60,248 bases of DNA from WJMB01 sp964581465 (GTDB lineage Bacteria > RBG-13-66-14): the NCBI GenBank assembly GCA_964581465.1, contig CAZOOP010000018.1, positions 1-60,248 of the forward strand. Reading direction: 5' to 3'. The notes under the pieces are model-generated. The model had not been told where the DNA came from and made no database searches. It saw only the letters and a list, made by a program, of their open reading frames with translations. The position numbers and the translations under genes are program-made. Numbering within the stretch: position 1 is the stretch's first letter; every line of letters starts with the position of its first letter. Positions 45,031 to 54,156 of the stretch are shown here, piece by piece.

Positions 45031-45704
45031 CCGAGAACGTCTACGAGCTGCGGCCCCAGCGTCTGGGCGCCTGCAGGGTCTACGTCGTCATCGACGGCGG
45101 GCGCTGGCTGCTCATCGATGCCGGCAACCAGCGCCGCACTCCGGCCCAGGTGGCGGCCCTGCGCCGCGAGCTGGGCCTGGGTCCTCCCGAGGTTCTGCTG
45201 ATCACCCACTGGCATCCCGACCACCTTGGCGGCGCCGCGGACCTGCGCCGAGCCTGGGGCGTCCCGGTGGCGCTCCACGCCGCCGATCACGATTGCGCCG
45301 CCGGTCGCGTCCGGCCCTCGCTGAGCCCCATCGGCTGGGCCGAGCATCACTTCGCCGACAACCATCCCCGCTACTTCGAACCCGACCTCGCTCCAGCCGA
45401 CGGCGACGAGTTCCGCGTCGGCTCGCTGAGTGTCCGCGCCGTCCACAGCCCGGGACACAGCCCGGGCCACACCGCTTATTATCTGGCCGAACGCGGCGTG
45501 CTCTTCATCGGCGACGCCCTGGGCGGCAAGGGGGGCACGATCCTCGGCGATCCCAGGCTGTTCAGCTCCACTCCGGCGGCCTCGCTGGCCTCGTTGAAAC
45601 GGTTGAGCCGGTTGAACTTCGGGTGGCTGGCCGCCGGTCACCAGCTCCACCATTCACCGGAGTTGCCCGCCCTGCTGCGTCGCTGGACGGCGCGGTGGCG
45701 TTAA
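45012..45704 (+). CDS. Metallo-beta-lactamase fold hydrolase
   Basis: 230 residues. The metal motif HWHPDHLGG is followed by HSPGHSPGHT and FIGDALGG, and a final His in AAGHQLHH, so the binuclear site is intact. The N-terminus has CRVYVVIDGGRWLLIDAGN, the usual substrate-free strand pair. Members hydrolyse glyoxalase-II-type thioesters, phosphodiesters and others. It ends the four-gene operon, with a terminator 26 bp after the stop. Confidence 0.9.
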   Translation: MHLNRLTENVYELRPQRLGACRVYVVIDGGRWLLIDAGNQRRTPAQVAALRRELGLGPPEVLLITHWHPDHLGGAADLRRAWGVPVALHAADHDCAAGRVRPSLSPIGWAEHHFADNHPRYFEPDLAPADGDEFRVGSLSVRAVHSPGHSPGHTAYYLAERGVLFIGDALGGKGGTILGDPRLFSSTPAASLASLKRLSRLNFGWLAAGHQLHHSPELPALLRRWTARWR

Positions 45705-45730
45705 AGGATCGCAACATTGCAAGCATACCC

Positions 45731-45757
45731 ACGGGCCGACCCTCAGGTCGGCCCGTT
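45731..45757 (+). terminator. Terminator of the MATE-MBL operon
   Basis: ACGGGCCGACC pairs with GGTCGGCCCGT (45731-45755) with a short loop, then TT. The stem is nearly the same as at 5681-5702. Confidence 0.8.
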
Positions 45758-45868
45758 TAGCACAATCGACGGAATAGCGCCAAGAGCGCGGGTTGCTCGA
45801 CTGCCAAACAGCCACCAGCAAGCTCCCGCGGACCGCTCGAACAGGTTGGTGTTTCTGACCTCCAAAGG

Positions 45869-45911
45869 TTCACCGCAAACGGCGGGGTCAGAGACCCCGC
45901 CCTACGGTGAA
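45869..45911. repeat. Short palindromic repeat hairpin
   Basis: GGCGGGGTC and GACCCCGCC form a stem with a 3 nt loop, and TTCACCG/CGGTGAA form an outer stem. The CCCTAC beside it recurs in the 5676-5742 repeat. It is a REP-like unit, with no gene around it. Confidence 0.5.
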
Positions 45912-45962
45912 CTCCAGGGTTATCTTGGAAACAGCGGCGTATTGAAAAACAGCCGTATATAC

Positions 45963-47177
45963 TCAGACCCGCCAGTTACCGCCGCTGTCGTAATTGGGCG
46001 ACTCCCGGTATCCCCCGGCCTGCCAAAGGACGTCGAAGACCGGCCGCAGCGCCCGCGCCGTCAGGCGCACCACCCCCGTCGTCGGATTGTCCAGGTCTGC
46101 GTCGATCAAACCGCCGTAATCATCCAGCAGCACCTCGGGGATCTCCAAATCGTCACGCTTGAGCACACTGTCGGTTGAGGTGCCGCTCCGGTCGATGATC
46201 GGTGAACCCTGGACGCCGGTGAGTGTCAGCATCAACGCCGCCGGCCCCTCGACACCCAGCCGCTTGAGCGTGGCGAAGACGCCGGGCAGCCGCCGGCAGA
46301 CGACGCGTTCGATCTCGCTTAGATCCAGCAGACCCTCCCGGGCGATTCCCACGGCGACGGTCTCGACGATGGCGCTGCGGAAGTACAGTAGATAGGAGGC
46401 CGCGTTGTAGCCGTAGAAGCCGTCCAGGTTGTAGCTGGAACTCCAGCCCTTAGCGACGATCAAGGGCCGCACGTCGCCGGAGATCAGACCCTTGATATCC
46501 ACGGTGAAGCCGACATCGAAGGCGCTCAAGGGGACCAGGTGCAGCATCAGCGCCGGTTGGCTCAACACAATGGGGGTAGCCCCGGCGCGCAGGTTCTCGA
46601 CACGACGACGGCGGAAGGCGCGGATGCGCTCGTTGGTGGCCTCGCCGGAAACGAAGGCCATGCGGATCTCCCCCGCGTCCATCGGACGCTTGCCCGCCGA
46701 GCTGCGCACGTAGAAACGCTCCTTCATCCGGTAGCTGACCCGGTAGGGCCGGTTGACCCCACGCGGCACCGAGACCACCACCACCACACGGCGGCCGTCG
46801 GAAAGCTCGAGCTGTTCGCCGGGGACGTCGACGGCGTAGATGTTGAGCCCGTTTACCGCTGGCTCGATCGAATTGGTGCATAGCGTGTCCAGGTCGAGGA
46901 TCAACTGGTCCACGTCCTCAGCCTCGATGCCCGGGATGTCGACGGCCAGGCCCTTCTCCTCCTTGACGCCGATGAACAGATAGCCGCCCTCGGCGTTGGC
47001 GAAGCTGGCCACGTCGGCCAGGAACTCGCGCTTGGCGTCGCGAACCAGCTTGTTGTTGCTCCAACCCGGCCGCCAACCCAGCTCGACCTTGAAGTCCAGC
47101 GTGCGGCTCTCCGGGATCTGGTTGGCCACCAGGGCGCGCAACTCCTCGATTGTGCGGTAGCGGCCCTTAACGGGCAT
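45963..47177 (-). CDS. AlbA_2 (Schlafen-like) domain protein
   Basis: 404 residues. The N-terminal AlbA_2/divergent AAA-4 domain (about 1-180) has SRTLDFKVEL (the ES-x-x-x-E/D-F-K signature), then FLADVASFANAEGGYLFIGV and FYVRSSAGKRPMDAGEI, both highly typical. The C-terminal 220 residues show no recognised motif. Such proteins occur as regulators and in defence or nuclease contexts. Its neighbours give no support for a defence system. It stands alone on the minus strand, with element E upstream. Confidence 0.85.
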   Translation of the reverse strand: MPVKGRYRTIEELRALVANQIPESRTLDFKVELGWRPGWSNNKLVRDAKREFLADVASFANAEGGYLFIGVKEEKGLAVDIPGIEAEDVDQLILDLDTLCTNSIEPAVNGLNIYAVDVPGEQLELSDGRRVVVVVSVPRGVNRPYRVSYRMKERFYVRSSAGKRPMDAGEIRMAFVSGEATNERIRAFRRRRVENLRAGATPIVLSQPALMLHLVPLSAFDVGFTVDIKGLISGDVRPLIVAKGWSSSYNLDGFYGYNAASYLLYFRSAIVETVAVGIAREGLLDLSEIERVVCRRLPGVFATLKRLGVEGPAALMLTLTGVQGSPIIDRSGTSTDSVLKRDDLEIPEVLLDDYGGLIDADLDNPTTGVVRLTARALRPVFDVLWQAGGYRESPNYDSGGNWRV

Positions 47178-47788
47178 GGTAGCGGCGGGTGGTTTTCATC
47201 GCTGACTTTCCGGTTGGGGTGATTCGGCTCGTATATATATCTCGAGTAAGTCAATAGCAGGAGTCGACGAGTATCCCCTATCTTCTAAAGAATCTGGGCT
47301 TCCGGTGCCACTCACCTAAAGAGATGTGATCACGAAACATCAACGGATCAAAGCATCCCAGCATACGATTAAGAAAATAGCAGTTGGGAGTTAATGAAGC
47401 GTGCACATCGAGCGAGTTGTTAGCGACGGTTCCTTGGTTTTTTCAAAAAATCTTTCGATGCTTGAGTGGATGTCTCGGTACTCTTTGTTCATCTGCAAGG
47501 ATACATATCCGATTCGGTTTTCGACACCATATCGATCCGAAAGCCCGGGCCTTATCTCGAGGGGCCGAAAGGAACGCCCAGCCCGTACCTGATAAGGAAA
47601 ACCTCTGCCGGTTCACTTGGCCGTCTTGGGCAATGTCAGTCCTATGAGCTCGCGGCGGAAGGTCTACAGGCTGATGATTACGATCATTAACCACTTCGGT
47701 AGGCCCACTGATATCTGGGCTCCTGAATCATCGCATGATTAATCCAGCCCGGAGCGGATGGACCGCCCGCAAGCGGCCACCCGCTGCC
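47178..47788. other. Intergenic stretch, no supported gene
   Basis: About 610 bp of mixed composition. Frames at 47384-47690 have no ribosome binding site or family motif. It is bounded by the AlbA gene start and element E. Confidence 0.35.
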
Positions 47789-47974
47789 CCGCGAGACCTT
47801 TGCCTTGGGCTCTAAAGCCCAGGATGCCGCGTTTCGTTCCGTGGGGAGGCTTTGGCACGTTTCTTGCGGAATCGAGCGCCGCCTGACGAGCTACCCGCGT
47901 CGACCTGCGCAAGAAACGTGCCAAAGCCGGGCTTGGGCAGATTATTCAGAATTTGGGCGGCAAAGGTCTCGCGG
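47789..47974. repeat. Nested palindromic element E
   Basis: The outer arms CCGCGAGACCTTTGCC (47789-47804) and their exact complement (47959-47974) enclose inner arms GGCTTTGGCACGTTTCTTGC (47848-47867) and complement (47909-47928) with a 41 nt loop. A small hairpin (TGGGCT/AGCCCA) follows the left outer arm. It ends 15 bp from the aspA stop. Confidence 0.85.
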
Positions 47975-47989
47975 CGCCGTCGGCCGTAG

Positions 47990-49381
47990 CTAATCCCCCA
48001 GGCGGCGCATCTGGGTCGGCGAAAGGGCCCGCTTGATATCCTCGTGCGAAGCTCCGGCGCGTTCCAGGGCTTCCCGGAGAGTGAGCCCCTCTTCGCCGAC
48101 CAGCTTCACCGCCCGCTGGACCTTTTCGTAACCCAGCACGGGAACCAGGGCCGCGCCGATGGACAGCGAGCCTTCGAGGTGCCGTCGGGCTCGGTCGAGG
48201 TCCACCTGGATACCGGGAATGCAGCGTTCGGTCAGGCTGCGTACGGCGTTGCGCAGCAGCTTGAGGTTGTCCAGCAGATGCCAGGCCGCCAGGGGCAGGA
48301 ACTGGCTGAGCTGGAGGTTACCGGCGGCGACGGCCTGGGTGACGACGTTGTGACCGCCGATGACGGCCTGGGCGCACTGCCAGGCGTACTCGGCGATGAC
48401 GGGATTGACCTTGCCCGGCATGATCGAGCTTCCTGCCTGGACCGGTGGCAGGCTGAGCTCGCCCACCGGTGGCATCGAGAGAACGCGCAGGTCCCAGGAG
48501 AGCTTGGCCAGGTCGGCGGCCAGGGCCGTCAGGATGCCGTCAGCCTCGACCAGGGCGTCCTGGTTGGCCGTGGCCTCGACCAGGTTCTCGGCCCGTGAGA
48601 CGGGCAGGCCGGTGAGTTCGCGCAGCTCCTTGACCACGACGAAGATGTATTCTCGTGGCGCCCCCAGGCCCGTGCCGATGGCCGTTCCGCCGAGGTTGAC
48701 CGATTTGAGTCGCTCCAGGCATTTGAAGACCCGCCAGCGATCCCGGGCCGCCGCCTCGGCCCAGGTGCCGAACTGCTGCCCCAGGGTCAGCGGAACGGCG
48801 TCCTGGAGCTGGGTGCGCCCGACGGTGATCTCATCGGCGTAAGTCTTCTCCAGCTCCTGCAGGGCGTCCTGGAGAGCGACCAGCTCGCGCTCCAGCTCGA
48901 TCAACTCGCCCAGGGCGGCCACCCGGACCGCCGTGGAGAAGGTGTCGTTGGTCGACTGGTGCTTGTTGACCGTGTCCAGGGGATGGACGGGGGCGTAGTC
49001 GCCGGGATTGCCGCCGAGCAGGACGTTGGCCCGGTTGGCCAGCACTTCGTTGACGTTCATGTTGAAGGAGGTCCCCGCCCCGCCGGCCAGGGGATCGACG
49101 ACGATATGCTCGCCGAGGAGCCCGGCGATCAGCTCGTCGCAGGCCGAGGCCAGGGCTTCGTAAACTGGGTCATCGAGATGACCCAGTTCGTGATTGGCCG
49201 TTGCGCAGGCCTGCTTGACGTAACCCATCCCGCGCAGCAGGCTGCGTGGTTGGCGCCGCCAGGACGGCGGAAAGTTGAGCCGGGCGCGCTCGGCGTGGAC
49301 ACCCCAGAGGGCGTCGACGGGCAGCTCGACCTCGCCGAAGGAGTCGCGCTCGGTACGGGTGCGGGAAATATCCAGCGACAC
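47990..49381 (-). CDS. aspA: Aspartate ammonia-lyase / fumarase family enzyme
   Basis: 463 residues of the class II fumarase/aspartase superfamily. The superfamily signature GSSIMPGKVNPV is complete. The N-terminal RDSFGEVELPVDALWGVHAERA, HPLDTVNKHQSTND and TVGRTQLQDAVP are as expected. Sequence after the signature (VVTQAVAAGNLQLSQF) resembles aspartase (aspartate to fumarate and ammonia) more than FumC. Fumarase cannot be excluded. It stands alone between nested palindromes E and F. Confidence 0.85.
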   Translation of the reverse strand: MSLDISRTRTERDSFGEVELPVDALWGVHAERARLNFPPSWRRQPRSLLRGMGYVKQACATANHELGHLDDPVYEALASACDELIAGLLGEHIVVDPLAGGAGTSFNMNVNEVLANRANVLLGGNPGDYAPVHPLDTVNKHQSTNDTFSTAVRVAALGELIELERELVALQDALQELEKTYADEITVGRTQLQDAVPLTLGQQFGTWAEAAARDRWRVFKCLERLKSVNLGGTAIGTGLGAPREYIFVVVKELRELTGLPVSRAENLVEATANQDALVEADGILTALAADLAKLSWDLRVLSMPPVGELSLPPVQAGSSIMPGKVNPVIAEYAWQCAQAVIGGHNVVTQAVAAGNLQLSQFLPLAAWHLLDNLKLLRNAVRSLTERCIPGIQVDLDRARRHLEGSLSIGAALVPVLGYEKVQRAVKLVGEEGLTLREALERAGASHEDIKRALSPTQMRRLGD

Positions 49382-49871
49382 GGGTAGGCCTTTCTGCTCG
49401 GGGGTTTTCTTTATCGTCGGAACGGATCACAATAAACCATTAAAAAATAGTTAGGACTACAATCAACCGGCGTGCGAGGTATTATACACAAGGGTGACTA
49501 TGGAAAACCGCATTGAGGTTGGCGCTTTGATTAATACTCCGCTCAGAGCGTTGTATCGTGAAAGCGGTTAGGTTTTTAACAATCTGTCTAAGCCAAGCAA
49601 TAGCCTGCTGTTAGCATATCACCCACTATCAGGTTGGCAAACTTGGGCAGGTCCAACAGCCTCCGCATTCATGCACACTAAATGCATGGCGAGATTGACC
49701 GCCATAAAGCATTGATTGACAAACGATTAGCGAGAAGCAACGGTCCAAGATCAAGTGATAATCCCGACATAAGCATCTGCCCGACTTATACTCGCATAAG
49801 TCGCTTCATTGATTAGAGTTGCCGTCTCGACTCATTTGATCAAGCATTATCTGTGAAGGACTCGTCACACC
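49382..49871. other. Intergenic region upstream of aspA
   Basis: About 490 bp, AT-richer, with many short direct phrases but no frame or repeat family that I can support. The aspA promoter (minus strand) must lie here; no clear boxes were found. Confidence 0.35.
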
Positions 49872-50057
49872 GCCGCGACCTTTGCCGGATATTCGAATGC
49901 AACCCCGTCCCGGCCCGGCTTTGGCACATTTCTTGCGGAGAGGACCGGGGGTATCTGCGATAAGCGTCCCCGCTCTGCCGCAAGAAATGTGCCAAAGGCT
50001 CCCTCTCGAGTGAGGAAGGGTGCCGCGGGCCGGGGACCGTCCGGCAAAGGTCGCGGC
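49872..50057. repeat. Nested palindromic element F
   Basis: The outer arms GCCGCGACCTTTGCCGGA (49872-49889) and their exact complement (50040-50057) lack the GA of the A/C/E outer arm on both sides. The inner arms of 18 bp (49919-49936 and 49980-49997) carry the matched A/T variant TGGCACATTT, with a 43 nt loop. Its last base is shared with the stop codon of hydE. Confidence 0.85.
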
Positions 50058-51067
50058 TAGCCTTCGGGCGAGCGTCGGGGGTTGCGGAAACCCGAGCCCT
50101 TGTCCTCACCGGGATGGCGGTTCATCTCGGCCAGGGCCGTGCGCAGGCAATCCAGGCAGTTGGCGGTGGAGCCGCAGTCGGCGCGCTGGTAGATACGATA
50201 CTTGCGTGCCACCTCGGGCGGGGTGAAGCCGATCATCAGTACGTTGGCGCCCCATTCGAGGGCCTCGCGGCGTGAGCTCGGGTCCAGGGCGCAGAGGGCC
50301 GTGGGCGAGGGGATATGGGCCTCGGGGGCGGCCAGGCGGGCCAGGGCCAGAGTGCGCAGCACCAGTTCCCTGGAGGGACGTGGCAGTTCGGCGTAGGGGG
50401 TACCGGCGGCGGGGATCAGCGGCCCCACGGCGATCATGTCGTAGGGCTTCTCCTGGAAATCCAGGATGTCGGCTGCCAACTCGGCGGGTCCCTGGTCGGG
50501 TAGGCCGACGATGTTGCCGCTGCCCACCTGGTAGCCCAGGTCGAAGAGGTCGTCCAAGCAGCGCCGTCGGTTGGCGAAGCTCATCCCCGGGTGTAGAAGG
50601 TTGTAGAGCTCGGTGTCGGCGGTTTCCAGCTTGAGCAGATAACGGTCGGCTCCGGCGTCGCGCCAGTACTGGTAGACCTCGCGGGGTTGTTCGCCCAGGG
50701 AGAGCGTGGCGGCGACGTCGTAGTTGCGCTTGATGCCGCCGACGATTTCGGCGATGAATTCCGGGGTCAGGCCCGGGTCCTCGCCGGCCTGGAGGATGAC
50801 GGTGCGGAACCCGGCGGCGACGATGCGCTCGACGGAGGTCCGGATGTCCGCGGCGTTCATCCGGTAGCGCTCGGTGTCGGTCATCCGGCAGTTGATGCCG
50901 CAGTAGAGGCAGGTGCCCCGGCAGTGGTTGGAGATTTCGAGGATGGCGCGCAGGTGGACGGTCTCGCCGTGGACCTCGCGGCGCAGCTCGTTGGCGCTCC
51001 GACACAGTTCGACACCGGCCCCGGGGTCGCTCAGCAGTTCGATGATCTCTTCGCGGGTCAGGCTCAA
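50057..51067 (-). CDS. hydE: [FeFe]-hydrogenase maturase HydE, radical SAM enzyme
   Basis: 336 residues. The radical-SAM cluster motif is NHCRGTCLYCGINC (CxxxCxxC). AILEISNHC before it and LSLGEQPREVYQYWRDAGA after it are typical of HydE, which supplies part of the diiron dithiolate ligand chemistry. A second Cys set, CGSTANCLDCL, lies near the C-terminus. The start is TTG 51067; its last two bases open the hydF stop (TTGA), so the two genes are coupled. HydG and the hydrogenase subunits are not in the window. Confidence 0.92.
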   Translation of the reverse strand: MSLTREEIIELLSDPGAGVELCRSANELRREVHGETVHLRAILEISNHCRGTCLYCGINCRMTDTERYRMNAADIRTSVERIVAAGFRTVILQAGEDPGLTPEFIAEIVGGIKRNYDVAATLSLGEQPREVYQYWRDAGADRYLLKLETADTELYNLLHPGMSFANRRRCLDDLFDLGYQVGSGNIVGLPDQGPAELAADILDFQEKPYDMIAVGPLIPAAGTPYAELPRPSRELVLRTLALARLAAPEAHIPSPTALCALDPSSRREALEWGANVLMIGFTPPEVARKYRIYQRADCGSTANCLDCLRTALAEMNRHPGEDKGSGFRNPRRSPEG

Positions 51068-52260
51068 AGGTCCCCCAGTTCCAGGCCGAAGGGGGCGATG
51101 ACACGCTCCAGCACGCCCTGAACGTAGCTGATGGTCACGCCGTAGTTGGTGATGGGCACCTCGACCTCGTCGGCGTCGGCGATGCGACCCTCCATGGCCT
51201 TGGGGGTCAGCATGCAAGCGCCGCAGTGGATGACCAACTTGTAATCGCCGATATTCTCCGGGTACTCGCGGCCCTGGACGTTGTCGAAGGTGATGTCCAC
51301 GCCGGTGTACTGGCGGATCCAGCGGGGGATCTTCACCCGGCCGATGTCGTCGCCGACGGGGTGGTGGCTGCAGGCCTCGGCGATAAGCACCCGGTCGCCG
51401 TCGCGCAGCTCGTCGATGATACGCACCCCACGGACCAGGGCGGGCAGGTCGCCCTTGAGCCGGGCGAAGAGGATGCTGAAGGTGGTCAGCGGAACCTCGT
51501 CAGGTACGTCGCCGGCGACACGTAGCACGACCTGGGAGTCGGTGATCACCAGGTCGGGTGAGCGGCCCAGGCGGTGCAGGGTGGCGAAGAGCTCGCGTTC
51601 CTTGACGACGAGGGCGGCGGCGTCGTTGTCCAGCAGGTCCCGGATGGTCATCACCTGGGGCAGGATCAGCCGCCCCGCCGGGGCTTCGAGGTCGATGGGC
51701 ACCACCAGCACCACCAGGTCGCCGCCGCCGACGAGGTCGCCGATGATGGTCGCCTCGCGTTTGACCAGTTCACGCAGCCGCCCGGCCAATTCGGCGCGCA
51801 GTTCTCTGGTGTTCTTGTCCTCGAGGGCGCTGACCAGGCGGGCGTCCTCGATGGGTGGCTCCCAGCCCGTTGGAGCGGCGTCGATCTTGTTGAAGACCAC
51901 CAGATAAGGTGTGCCGCTCTGTTCGAGCTCACGGACCAGCTCGCGCTCGTAGTCGCCCCACTCGCCGCACTCGGCGACCAGCAGGGCGAAGTCGGCCTTC
52001 TTGAGCTCCCGGCGGGTGCGGGCGACGCGCAGCTCGCCCAAGCGGCCGGTGTCGTCGATGCCGCCGGTGTCGACGAAGACCACGGGGCCGAAGGGCAGCA
52101 GCTCGTAGCCCTTGCGCACCGGGTCCGTGGTCGTGCCGGCGATCTCGGAGACCAGGGAGAGCGGGCTCTCGCAAAGGGCGTTGATCAGCGAACTCTTGCC
52201 GACATTGCGGCGGCCCAGCAGGATGATGTGGGGACGCATGCCCCGGGGCGTTTTTTGCAT
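51064..52260 (-). CDS. hydF: [FeFe]-hydrogenase maturation GTPase HydF
   Basis: 398 residues. The GTPase domain has LLGRRNVGKSSLINAL (P-loop), TTTDPV, FVDTGGID and FNKIDAA. The C-terminal scaffold domain has the HydF iron-sulphur ligands, AEACSHHP and then IHCGACM about 45 residues later. HydF carries the precursor diiron cluster and delivers it to the hydrogenase. ATG 52260 is the furthest start with a plausible N-terminus; a later ATG at residue 8 is possible. It is first of the hydF-hydE pair. Confidence 0.94.
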   Translation of the reverse strand: MQKTPRGMRPHIILLGRRNVGKSSLINALCESPLSLVSEIAGTTTDPVRKGYELLPFGPVVFVDTGGIDDTGRLGELRVARTRRELKKADFALLVAECGEWGDYERELVRELEQSGTPYLVVFNKIDAAPTGWEPPIEDARLVSALEDKNTRELRAELAGRLRELVKREATIIGDLVGGGDLVVLVVPIDLEAPAGRLILPQVMTIRDLLDNDAAALVVKERELFATLHRLGRSPDLVITDSQVVLRVAGDVPDEVPLTTFSILFARLKGDLPALVRGVRIIDELRDGDRVLIAEACSHHPVGDDIGRVKIPRWIRQYTGVDITFDNVQGREYPENIGDYKLVIHCGACMLTPKAMEGRIADADEVEVPITNYGVTISYVQGVLERVIAPFGLELGDL

Positions 52261-52460
52261 CGCCCGTCCGGTGGTTGTTGGTGAGTCGGGTTATCGGAGG
52301 ATCGCGCCGAGTTTCGTCGCAACGATACAACACTACGGTTCATCATAGAATAAACGCCGCCGGATTTCAGCCGTCCGGTACAGGTCGGCCGGAGTTTCAC
52401 CCCGTGGGGGGAAGTTCTCAACCCGGGGTGGTATACTTGTTGTCTAGTTGTTTTGTGGAC

Positions 52461-52660
52461 GGAATCATCTACCCCGTCCGGACCGGATCGTGATTGTTAC
52501 CATCTGATAGCGCAGGAGATGGTCCTCAGTTATTGGGTACAACACAGCAGTCAAAAAGTGGCGGCTATCAAAGGGTGTAATCTGTAGCAGATCATGATAT
52601 CAGCGCGCTTGAATATACCCTGGCGGCAGGTTGCCACTAGACCCTAATGCTATAAGGCTT
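52461..52660 (+). mobile_element. MITE family copy M3 (left part only)
   Basis: Starts GGAATCATCTACCCCGTCC and aligns with M4 and M5 for about 200 bp, including GGACCGGATCGTGATTGTTA, CAGTCAAAAAGTGGC and TCTGTAGCA. It then breaks off just before repeat R3b. The right end is missing, probably replaced by R3b. Confidence 0.65.
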
Positions 52661-52669
52661 CACGCACGC

Positions 52670-53011
52670 TCCCGGACCAGCCGACTCCAGCTCGAAACTC
52701 CGATCCCCTTCGAAAAGCGGCTGAGACGAGGCCGTGCTGAATCAAGTTGAGCCTGCAACCTTAATCTATCGTCGCTCACTCATCATATGTGCATGTTAAT
52801 GGGCCATTTGGGAGCGAGTCATCGTTATCGAAGCCAACGGCGTTAAGCAGTTGTATGGTATGTGTCGTCGCTAAGGGCATCCCAAGTATGTGGTAATCCA
52901 CGTACCTGCCACACGCATCTCGTTCGATGTACGCTCCTGTTTACTAGCTAACCGCTTTTATCAAAAATGTTATCCAGTAACACTATGGTCCGTTGCCGCT
53001 ACGTGATCTCC
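52670..53011 (+). repeat. Long dispersed repeat R3, copy b
   Basis: End-to-end homologue of 19617-19959. It abuts the truncated MITE M3 on the left and ends about 50 bp before the thiD start, so it may carry the thiD promoter. No shared reading frame was seen. Confidence 0.7.
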
Positions 53012-53061
53012 TGGGTTGTCAACGTGTTTGCTGCAGAGGTTTCGACGGGGAGGGGACTTAG

Positions 53062-53826
53062 ATGACGGAAGCGCCGCGAAGCATCATCTGCGTCGGCGGC
53101 CTGGACACCTCGGGGGGCGCCGGTGTGGCCGCCGATATCCGTATCGCCGCGGCGTTGCGCATCCCCTGCCAGATCGCCTTGGCGGCGCTGGCGCCCCAGG
53201 ACGCCGCCGGCGTGCACCAGGTCTTCCCCATCCCCGCCGGGGCCTTCCGCGCCCAACTGCGCTCGCTGAACTGGCGATCCGCCGCGGCGCTCAAGCTGGG
53301 GATGATCTACCTGCCCGAGCTGCTCGATATCCTACTCGAGGAAGCGCCGCCGAGGCTCTCCTGGATCATCGATCCGGTGCTCAGCGCTTCCTCGGGCGGA
53401 GCCCTGGCCGTGCCGGGTCTCGAGGATGCCATGGAAGCCCGGGCCTTCCCCCGGGCGGGTCTGATAACCATGAACAGGGATGAAGCCGCTCATTACGCCC
53501 GCGACTTCCCGGACCTCTCCGCCGCCCACGAGCTGGCTCCGCAACTGGCGAAACGCTTCGACTGCGCCGTGTTGCTCAAGGGCGGACACCTCGAGGGCGA
53601 GCCCGTCGACGTTCTGGCAGAAACCGATGGGCGTGTTCTCGAGTTTCCCGGTCGGCGTGGCGGTGTCTCCTGTCGGGGTACGGGCTGCGCCCTGAGCACG
53701 GCCGTCGCCTGCGGCCTGGCCGCCGGTCGGAGCCTGCCCGAGGCCGTAGCGAAGGCCAAGGAGTTGATCAACCGAGCCGTCGAGGGAGCCTACCCGGGAC
53801 CGGCGGGAGCGATTACCGCGCCCTAG
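53062..53826 (+). CDS. thiD: Hydroxymethylpyrimidine (phosphate) kinase
   Basis: 254 residues of the ribokinase superfamily. ICVGGLDTSGGAGVAADI is the N-terminal thiamine-kinase pattern, IDPVLSASSGGA the middle one, and CRGTGCALSTAVACGLAAGR holds the catalytic base and anion hole. It phosphorylates HMP and HMP-P for thiamine synthesis or salvage. GGGGAGGGG lies before ATG 53062. No other thi gene and no TPP riboswitch are present. Element G begins 26 bp after the stop. Confidence 0.9.
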   Translation: MTEAPRSIICVGGLDTSGGAGVAADIRIAAALRIPCQIALAALAPQDAAGVHQVFPIPAGAFRAQLRSLNWRSAAALKLGMIYLPELLDILLEEAPPRLSWIIDPVLSASSGGALAVPGLEDAMEARAFPRAGLITMNRDEAAHYARDFPDLSAAHELAPQLAKRFDCAVLLKGGHLEGEPVDVLAETDGRVLEFPGRRGGVSCRGTGCALSTAVACGLAAGRSLPEAVAKAKELINRAVEGAYPGPAGAITAP

Positions 53827-53852
53827 CTTGCACAGCTCCCGGTTGCCCGCCG

Positions 53853-54044
53853 CCGCCCGACACTTACCAAGCTTTGCTAGGTCTACCGCCGCCCCCGGCC
53901 GGCGTTGGCACGTTTCTTGCGGTAATACGCCCGCGCGGCCCCGCGACCGGCGTCCCCGCCCTGCTGCAAGAAACGTGCCAACGCCTTGCGTTCGGACGTT
54001 CAAGCGCCGCATCGGCCGTTGGCTGTTTGGTAAGTGTCGGGCGG
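53853..54044. repeat. Nested palindromic element G
   Basis: The inner arms GGCGTTGGCACGTTTCTTGC (53901-53920) and their exact complement (53966-53985) have a 45 nt loop. The outer arms CCGCCCGACACTTACCAA (53853-53870) and complement (54027-54044) are perfectly paired but unrelated in sequence to those of A, C, E and F. This is the clearest evidence that outer pairing is kept while its sequence is free to change. Confidence 0.85.
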
Positions 54045-54156
54045 GTTACCCGGGAGTTATAGGTTGACACGAGGTAGGGGAGGAGTGTTCCGAAGCTACA
54101 ACGGAGCCTTGTTGCTAGGAGGAAACTTGGAAAGGGGTGTCGGGAATAATAGGAAT

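Noticed and set aside
45963..47177. Phage-defence system around the AlbA/Schlafen-like protein
   Set aside because: The domain can occur in defence contexts, but the flanking genes are metabolic and no nuclease, toxin or second defence component is adjacent.
47384..47690. Small coding genes in the spacer upstream of element E
   Set aside because: No ribosome binding site, no recognisable motif, and overlapping frames on both strands of similar length.
53011..53061. TPP riboswitch before thiD
   Set aside because: None of the conserved TPP aptamer segments is present. The region is the end of repeat R3b and a short spacer.
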